A DNA stretch of 49,289 nucleotides from Chara braunii (Eukaryota > Streptophyta > Charophyceae > Charales > Characeae), in NCBI GenBank assembly GCA_003427395.1, contig BFEA01000294.1, positions 1,089,895 to 1,139,183 on the forward strand, read 5' to 3'. The position numbers and the translations under genes are program-made. How positions within the stretch are numbered: the first letter of the stretch is position 1; every line of letters starts with the position of its first letter. This document shows, in pieces, positions 42,796-49,289 of this stretch. The notes below the pieces were generated by a model. That model searched no databases and was not told where the DNA came from. It worked only from the letters and a program-made list of their open reading frames with translations.

Positions 42796-44101
42796 AGGAG
42801 GCGCTCAGCAAACTACCTTTCTTTCTCTTCTCAGCCCAGTTGTTTACCTCTGTAATCCTCCGCAGTAGCATATTCATCAACGTCAAATTGAACTGCATAC
42901 TTCTTAGGAGTAGGAAAAGAAGGTGGTTAAGCGCACAGGCCACTCTGCTACTGGCAGTCTTAGAGGGTTCCGAGAAAGACGGGCTAATGGGGTGAAACTT
43001 ACATAGGTCCTTATTTTTAAGAATTATGTACGCTCGTCCAAATTTCCCCGATCCTTCCCATTTCCCTAGCTTTTCCAGACCTTCTATCTTATAGCGCCTC
43101 TCGCATTTAGCCAGAGCTTCAGCTTCCGTTCTCCATTCTGTTCGGAAACAGTTGCCCCCCAAAAAAACATCCTGCATCCCTCTTGCGTACATTGCAGAGC
43201 ACATAATTACCGTTTCTGCTGGGTTTTTATCTACTGATGAGAGAGTGAAGTAAGATCCTCGTCCTTTTAAATATGCTAGAGAGCTTGGGTCGCAGTTACT
43301 AGAAGCTACTGAAGGTTTACAACAATCTAACACCTCTTTCTCTATGATAGGAGTATTAATCCCCATTTTTAATAATGCGTTATTTATCTCCATAAGAATT
43401 CTATTTTTCCTCCTACTTTGGTTTGGTCGTACAATATTCCTAGCATTTTTAACAAACCCATCTACCCCTTCCAGGTCACTAATCCTGCACAACACGTGTC
43501 CTTCCATAGTTGGGAGGTTAAAATCTGCGCAATTGCAGACACCCACCGGGTTCTGGGCAGCAGTCCGGTGGTTTTGAAGAATTTCAACGACTGATCTGTT
43601 TTTTCGCCAGACAATCTTGAGCTTCTTACACATGAAGGCAGCCTCAGCAAGAGGAAGGCAATTAAGCAAATGATCAAAAACTATTCTACGAATACCTCTC
43701 TTTCGAAGACCGTCATCGTACGTTACTGATAAGCAATGCTTTCTACGGGTATTTATACCAAATTTATTCCACAAAATTCCACCTATACTATCTCGTAAAT
43801 TATTACGGCAAATGGCTTTCGAGAACAGGTTTGTTGCCAGAAATAACTCAAATAATTCCTCCAACGATAATTTATAGAAATTCTTCTTGGCCCAAGGATT
43901 TTTTAGTAGCTTGTGAAGGCTACCTTTTAATTCCTTGTTCCGTTTGGAAAGAGTTCCGCCTTTCAGTTGGTGAAGGGTTAGGCTAACTCCCTCTTCTAGG
44001 TTACTCTTGAGGGTAGTCAAGGGGACGATATTACCATCAAAAAGGAAAGTACTCAGTCCGATTTCTCGTAGAACCACCTTCCAGTCAGGTATCCAGAACA
44101 T
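42641..44101 (-). pseudogene. Penelope-like linker and RT N-terminal half
   Basis: A 486-codon frame. The linker contains NPVGVCNCADFNLP, a CxC motif in the position described for permuted Penelope-like elements. RT segments follow: GRAYIILKNKDLCKFHPISP (RT motif 1/2 with the KF/RPI signature) and SASFDIKEMFSRLPHDS (motif A with the first catalytic Asp). Between the CxC and motif 1 there is ~150 residues, long enough to hold the insertion reported in this group. The frame overlaps the endonuclease frame by 49 bp in another phase. Confidence 0.85.
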
Positions 44102-44613
44102 CTAGATTTCTTACATTCTTTTCTACCCTTACGATTACCCTTTCCTGAAGTCTGTTTTGGGCCGATAGAGTTCAACGAGGGTGACCATCTTTTTATAAGC
44201 ACTGTTTCCAGACTTTTTAGGTCGGAAACAGGGACGAAGGCAATTGGTAGGGCAACATAGTTTTTACATCCCCAATTACGAAGCCGGCTATATAATTTAG
44301 AGTTATTGGCCGAATTAACATTATTAGTACGATAGACATGCTCACTCCATCTTTCGTACAGGGTTCTAGAAGTTTGCCCTATGTACGAGGCGCGGCATCC
44401 AGGATCTAGTAGAACATATACGCATGAAGAAGGATTATCCCATCTATCAATATCATTCTCGATAAATTGGAGCCAGTTAGCAAGATATTTAGATCCCCAT
44501 TGAATTTCCCCTCTACTTACAAGGATAACAATGCACAATCTAAGAATCTTCTCGATGTTGATTCTAAGATATTTAATACCTACAGCGGTACTAGAGGTAA
44601 GTTGGTTCCTCAT
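44053..44613 (-). pseudogene. N-terminal GIY-YIG endonuclease of the Penelope-like element
   Basis: Residues SSCVYVLLDPGCRASYIGQT give the GIY-YIG strands (VYV...YIG), with TLYERWSEH (the conserved Arg helix) and LKSLETVLIKRWSPSLNS (catalytic Glu and the closing Asn). No Cys-Cys pair lies between the GIY and YIG strands, so the CCHH zinc site of canonical Penelope-like endonucleases is missing. The domain lies N-terminal to the RT instead of after it. It would nick target DNA to prime reverse transcription. A basic tail follows (GKGNRKGRKECKKSRC). It is out of frame with the RT frame downstream, which is either a frameshift or a designed overlap. Confidence 0.85.
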
Positions 44614-44644
44614 ATTTAGATAGAATTGCAGGTCGCTCCAAACA

Positions 44645-46021
44645 TCAGTCGTCGGACGGATCTTGGTGCGTGTTCAGGGTCGGTGGAGTCCTTGGTGCTC
44701 TTGTAGTATTCGCCGGTTCACGGATCACGATTCCGCCTTGGCGGAGTGTGCATGGTTGGTGTTGTCTGAAGAAGTACATTGCCCTGAGTTCCACCAGCTC
44801 ATCGACTGCTTCGGGACATCCACGATAACCCATTCCTGCTTCTCTACACATTTCTTGGATCGTCGGCACACTTTTCTTCGTTAGGAACTTCCTTACTTGC
44901 TTCTTAAAGGCCGCTTCAGTCTTGCTGTCAACATCAACAGGGGCGCCCTCCCAGAGAGATGATTCGTAAACAGGGAATCCAATCCCGTCTTTCCGAGGTT
45001 TTCCTCTAGCTCTCGAAGCTTGCATATCGGTAGGTTCCTCCATCATTTGTGTCGGTGGGTCATCAGTTAAAGCCGACCTACCTATCTCCGTGGGAGTGTC
45101 GGCTGGGCTGGCTTGTCCCCCAGACGTTTGTCCCTGTTGTCTTTTCTTCTTTACTAATCTCTCTTCTTGTGTCTCTTCTTCCTCTTCTTTCGAATCCAAT
45201 GATTCAGGTATTGGCGTGCTCTGCTTTGCCTTCGCTTTAACTAACCTTTCCGTAATCACAACCCCTTTCAACCGATTTTCCAATCTCTTCTCAAACTACT
45301 CCTCCATCGTTTCTTTATGTTTAGCGAGCATCTTTTCAATCTCCCAGTTTCTCTTTGCTATCTTAAGGTCCTTCTCCTTCTTTCTTTCTAACGCTAGTCT
45401 ATTCGCTTCTTCTCTCGCTGCTTTTTCCTCCTCAGCTTTCTTTCTCCTTTCAACCTCCTCTTTAGCTCGTTGTTGTTCTTCCTCCTCTTTTTCCATCTGT
45501 CTCTTAACGTAAACCGCCATACACTTCAGAGAGTCTTCCACCTCTTTACTCAGCACCGCTGGCTTTGCCTCAGCACAAGCATTCAAGCTACTAGAAGCTT
45601 CATTCGTCTGCTGATGCGATCCTTGTGGTCCTTGGTTGTTCAGTCGTGGTGCCTGGCATTCGCAGGCTGTGTGCCCGAATTGGCCGCAGTTGTAACACTT
45701 GGGTCCTCTTCGTTGCCATCCTCCTCCGTTATTCCATCCTCCTCCATTTTCGTTGTTGTTGCTTCCTCCATTCCCGTTGTTCCAATTTCCTCCTCCATTG
45801 TTCCGATTCCCCTCGTTTCCATTATTCAAGCCTAATCCTCCGTTACCATTGTTCCATCTACCTGATCCTCCACCGTTCCCGTTATTCCAACTCCCACCTC
45901 CATTTCCGTTCCAACCTCCTTGATTTCCTTGTCCCCCGTTCCATCCCCCTCCTCCTCCCTGGGGGGGACCGGGTGGTCTAGTACCAAAGCCGAAGCCGCC
46001 ATTCCCTCCGTTCCCGTTCAT
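44645..46021 (-). pseudogene. ORF1 of the Penelope-like element: zinc knuckle, coiled coil, conserved C-terminus
   Basis: One frame of ~458 codons starting at 46021, interrupted by a single TAG at 45296-45298; the codon before and after continue in phase. N-terminus: ~95 residues of Gly/Asn/Trp repeats (GGWNGGQGNQGGWNGNGGGS). Then a CCHC knuckle, CYNCGQFGHTACEC. Then a long Glu/Lys/Arg coiled coil. The second half has a charged linker and an ordered region (FPVYESSLWEGAPVDVDSKT, FLTKKSVPTIQEMCREAGMG, AVDELVELRAMYFFRQHQPC). It probably binds the element RNA, as Gag-like ORF1 proteins do; this is inference. Confidence 0.7.
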
Positions 46022-46173
46022 CTCCAGGTCTGATCCGTCGTATTTTCCTTACTAATCCGCGTGTCCTCCACTTATGTCGCTGGTGAATCTCATTACCTAT
46101 AAGTAGATACCTAATACTGCAGGGTCATCGAACCAGGTGTACGCCTCCTGGCCGGTCGCCACTAACTTTACCA
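46022..46173 (-). other. Penelope-like 5' untranslated region
   Basis: Between the upstream pseudo-LTR end and the ORF1 start. The minus strand has no further ATG of note. Not present elsewhere in the window. Confidence 0.5.
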
Positions 46174-47423
46174 ATTGGAATGGTGGAGAGCGAGAGCACC
46201 GACATCAGCATGGCTGAATCGACAATACGCAAACGCAGGCACGTAGCGTGCAAGACAACATGCCAAATATGTGAAAAACTCGGAATTAAGCTCGGAATTG
46301 AGATACTCTTACAACACCAGAGTATTACTCTACGCAGATTGGAAGAAGAAACACAAGAGTATTACTCTACAAAAGTATCGCCATAGTCTAAGCTATGGCA
46401 ACCTACCGCCCGCGGCGGACGGCAGTCTGGCTACCCTCGACCGGTTTCGGCTGGAGCTAGGGCCAGCCTCATCAGGAGGGAAAACATTAACTCCGAGATG
46501 TTTGGTAGAACCTACTCTGTGGATAATGACTAATATCGTTTCTCTTTTTCATGCAGGATCAGCTCGTCGGTACCAGGTACGTGTGTTTCCTGTTCCAAGT
46601 TCCAATTCCCTTGTAACCCTAGCTTGCCTCAGTCCTCGAATACATTGCCCAAAGTCCAGTTCCAAAATCTGAGCTCAAATCCTAAAACTAAAAACGACGG
46701 GAAATCTTTGTCGTATATGTAATAAATCAAGCGAAATCCGAAGCCTCTGTAGTTCCAAGTTCAAAACGATTATCCACGGGAGAGATTGTAGATAAACAGG
46801 CCGCAATCTCATATCTCCTGTAGGTCCGAAAAGGTCTGTCGTATTCGTAATCACGTCAGGCAGGTCCCGGGAAAAGCCTGTGTAGTTTCAATTTCCAAGT
46901 CCGAAAATCCAAGTTCGAGTATCTGAGAGGATATCGCAGATCCACACATCCGTCCANTCGCTCCTTGGAAGCGGTAGCGGACATAACAGCAAANGCGTCG
47001 AAGTAGAAATTTATGTCCGCTTTATCGCTGCACGAAGATACAGACAATCTCCTCACTATACAAAATCCGAATCACCAGTCAGATGTTATTCAGCCATTTA
47101 TCCTGACCTACCATCCGCAGAATTTCCTGCCCCACTCGTTCCATGACGGCGCTCGTTTCCTAATGAACTTACTCAGGCAATCATTGAAGTATTTACCCGG
47201 GTAATTCTGCAGTCTTAGGAGTCTTTTTAAGGTGAGCAGTCCTAGGCCAGTCAGTTGTACGTCAGATATCATCTGGTAGATCCTATGCAGGCAGCAAGTG
47301 ATTACCGCCTTTTTCTGTGAAACAGCTGAGTACGAGTTAAAATCTTGGATTGTCCTGAAGGTAAGTACGTCATCTTCCCAGATCTCCTTCAGATTTCTCT
47401 GGACGAGCTGGGTCGTCACTTTT
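46174..47423 (-). repeat. Upstream pseudo-LTR (5'-truncated upstream copy)
   Basis: Pairs with 40994-42239. Begins (on the minus strand) inside the RT C-terminus, TTQLVQRNLKEIWEDDVLTF, showing that it is a truncated upstream copy and not a true LTR. Two Ns at 46956 and 46993. Confidence 0.9.
46434..46480 (-). ncRNA. Type I hammerhead ribozyme, intact core
   Basis: Minus strand, 5' to 3': stem I CCCTC (46480-46476), CTGATGA (46475-46469), stem II GGCTGG (46468-46463), loop 46462-46455, CCAGCC (46454-46449), GAAA (46448-46445), a minimal stem III (A-U and C-G closing a 2-nt loop) and triplet GTC ending at 46439, then stem I GAGGG (46438-46434). All core positions match the consensus. Cleavage is predicted between 46439 and 46438. 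Confidence 0.85.
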
Positions 47424-47445
47424 GCGGATCGTCAATTATGAGGTA

Positions 47446-47458
47446 CAGGTGTGAGTAT
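47446..47458. repeat. Target-site duplication of the Penelope-like element, right
   Basis: CAGGTGTGAGTAT followed by the continuation of repeat R3 (GACGTGGGTGAGGCAGTTGG). 22 untemplated bases separate it from the pseudo-LTR. Confidence 0.65.
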
Positions 47459-48240
47459 GACGTGGGTGAGGCAGTTGGCTGACCCCAGTGGAATCTGCCC
47501 TACCTCGCGGGCAGGGCACCAACGAGAAACCAAAAAAGGAAAACAATAACCAAAATGTAAGCAATCACGTTCCCCACATGCTGGCCAGATACATTCCTCA
47601 CTGATTGGACTCCACCTCGTGAGAACCTTCCCCGAAGTCGCTGGTTTCGAAGTTCTAAGAAAAAAAGAAGGAAAGAAAAAAAGAAACTTCCCCACGCACG
47701 GTGATAGCCATCAGATATGTTCTATGAGGTGCTGGTGAGACTGTGCCCTCAGTGAGGGCATCTGTCCCTATGAAAAACGAATGAAGCACACACAAAAAAA
47801 TCTTCCCTTATGCTGCTATCGCAGCCCAATACAGGATGCTACAGTGCAGGTGTGAGTATGACGTGGGTGAGGCAGTTGGCTGCCCCCAGCGGAATCCGCC
47901 TTGCCTCACGGGCAGGGCACCGAAGAAAACACAAACCATAACATCAGCAATCATGTTCCCCACATGCTGGTCAGATACATTCCTCAGAGCATTGGTGTGA
48001 CACAAAAAAACAAACTTCCCTTATGCTGCTATCGCAGTCCAATATAGGACACTACAGTGCAGGTGTGAGTATGAGGCAGCGGAATCCGCCTTGCCTCACG
48101 GGCAGGGCACCAAAGAAAACACAAACCATAACATCAGCAATCATGTTCCCCATATGCTGGCCAGATACATTCCTCAGAGCATTGGTGTGACTTCCACGTC
48201 GTGAGGGCCTTCCCCGGAACCATGAGCTAGGTCGACATTT
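47446..48240. repeat. Interspersed repeat R3, several tandem copies
   Basis: CAGGTGTGAGTATGACGTGG, GCAGGGCACC, CCCCACATGCTGG and CAGATACATTCCTCA recur at about 47446, 47849 and 48059, with the upstream half (CTATGAGGTGCTGGTGAGAC) at 47722. No coding potential. Confidence 0.8.
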
Positions 48241-49289
48241 AGTTTTCAACCCTGTGTGACTGTAGGCGACCACGGAAATGCACGTAGTCCAAGTGATCTA
48301 GCAGTCGTTTTTTCATCAAAACGGCACTAGAGACTATCGTCGCTTTTTCTTCCAACAGAAAGTAGAAGTAAATCCATTCTTTCGAATACTACACCCCCTA
48401 CCCTCGTGACTTTCCGTTGAGTTAGCTGTCTCCTTTTTACGAGACAGCCAGCTCAACGACCCTTTTACGCCCCAAAAAGGCATTCCTCTGGAGAAACTGT
48501 AAGAGCCTCCTTCCATTTGCCATTTTCGTATGGGATTCTGGCAACTCTTGATTTTCCGCTGTGAAAGTGCCCCTATGCCACTCCAATTGTGAAAAAGGAA
48601 AAAAAAGAACAACTGTATCCGCACCATTTATAACTGCTCGTTTTCAATCGAATTACAATGAACAGTTTCAGCTGTCACACCGTTGAGTTGCCTCAACTAA
48701 ACGGTGCAAGTGGGACATGGTCCCCGAAGTTGCTGATTTCCAAGTTCTTTTTTTTTTTTTTTCCTCACTGCTGGACCGTAGGGTCCCAATCTTTTCTTTT
48801 TTTTTCCCTACCTACCCTACACCGGACCCCCGAACTTTTCGGATGATGTCATTTTCCCAATTGGGATTACAGCTTGGAAAGGTAGTGATGCATCTGAATT
48901 TAGATGTGTTTCAGCATAAGTTGGACTTGACCCCCGGTCTGTCTTTCGGTAAAAAGTTGTGCAAATAGAAAACAACCAGGGCAGTCTAACAATTGCAGAG
49001 ACCGTTTAAGATTCTCCCCTTCACCAGGACTAAGGGTCTGATCCCACCTCTTTTCTTTGTCGAAAGAACGTAAAAGTACCGCGAAAGGTGGAGGCACAGT
49101 GCACGGGACGTGAAAGAAACATGTGACCCCACATGCCCTACTTCTGCAGGACTTTCCTAACGGAGCGGCACTATCTTGGGGCGCCTCAAGGACCCAACGG
49201 CCTGCACATCAGGAAAAAGAAAAAGGAAGGAAAAAACAAGGGCACCTTCTTTCACGGTGCAGGGTACGGGGGTGGCGTCTTTTGATTTT
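48241..49289. other. No gene recognised; two hairpins and T-rich tracts
   Basis: Hairpins at 48415-48458 (18-bp stem, two imperfect pairs, 8-nt loop) and 48678-48706 (13-bp stem, CCT loop) share the string CGTTGAGTT. T runs follow at 48747 and 48790. A block near 48940-49040 matches sequence at 39355-39400 and 40627-40690. Short open frames only. Confidence 0.5.

Larger units (their letters stand above)
40994..47423 (-). mobile_element. Permuted (Chlamys-type) Penelope-like element with pseudo-LTRs
   Basis: Minus-strand order: a 5'-truncated upstream copy (47423-46174) made of the RT end, 3' region and hammerhead, then a full unit of 5,180 bp (46173-40994) with ORF1 (zinc knuckle), GIY-YIG endonuclease, CxC linker, RT, and the same 3' region. 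The shared ends form pseudo-LTRs of ~1.25 kb. An N-terminal endonuclease, a CxC motif and no CCHH residues are, as I know them, hallmarks of the Chlamys group in green algae. Coding is broken by one stop and three frame changes. It sits inside repeat R3, with CAGGTGTGAGTAT on both sides (40972-40984, 47446-47458). Confidence 0.85.

Noticed and set aside
43226-43250. CTGATGAGAG string inside the Penelope-like RT as another hammerhead
   Set aside because: No stem II, no GAAA at the right distance, and it is on the antisense strand of a coding region.
1-49289. CRISPR arrays, rRNA or tRNA genes
   Set aside because: None seen; tRNA-like strings are confined to SINE heads and primer binding sites, and no repeat array has unique spacers of even size.

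Overview
The window looks like retrotransposon-packed nuclear DNA from a large streptophyte genome, most likely a charophyte alga such as Chara. This is inferred from three things: chromodomain Ty3 elements, a green-lineage (Chlamys-type) Penelope-like element, and one host gene of the plant DUF2921 membrane-protein family. It is not bacterial or organellar: there are no operons, rRNA or tRNA genes or CRISPR arrays, and microsatellites and transposon relics fill nearly everything.

Layout. 1-1362: compound microsatellites and an AT-rich insert with GC-rich ends. 1363-15848: two minus-strand chromovirus (Ty3) units in tandem that share a 2.2 kb LTR; the left unit is cut off in RNase H. Identical N calls at a fixed 8,228-bp offset, and two exact 95-bp overlap duplications at single Ns, show that part of this is an assembly product. 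16421-18286: the one convincing host coding exon (minus strand), a RING-less DUF2921 multi-pass membrane protein. 18361-19050: (TA)n tract carrying tandem and inverted ~115-bp units with a hammerhead-like core. 19500-21897: (CA)n, duplications, a possible decayed LTR and unassigned sequence. 21898-25760: a 5'-truncated, frameshifted plant-type LINE. 26100-26840: compound microsatellites around an N gap. 27990-29640 and 37617-39540: several SINE-like elements. 29670-34290: a third, decayed minus-strand Ty3 chromovirus. 34300-37616: hairpins and ~280-bp tandem repeats. 40994-47423: a Penelope-like element on the minus strand.

The most interesting object is that Penelope-like element. It has the permuted order of the Chlamys/Naiad group: a GIY-YIG endonuclease without the CCHH zinc residues, then a linker with a CxC motif, then the reverse transcriptase. 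It is preceded by a Gly/Asn-rich zinc-knuckle ORF. It is flanked by ~1.25 kb pseudo-LTRs that include the end of the RT, and a 13-bp target duplication is visible around it. Each pseudo-LTR carries a type I hammerhead ribozyme fold on the element's sense strand. The upstream copy has an intact core; the downstream copy has one core substitution (GAAA to GGAA). As I recall the literature, N-terminal-endonuclease Penelope-like elements were described as lacking canonical hammerheads, so this pairing deserves checking. The two cleavage sites would release an RNA of one 5.18 kb unit.

Only the DUF2921 exon looks like a working host gene. All transposon coding regions carry stops or frameshifts, although some of these may be consensus errors given the Ns.
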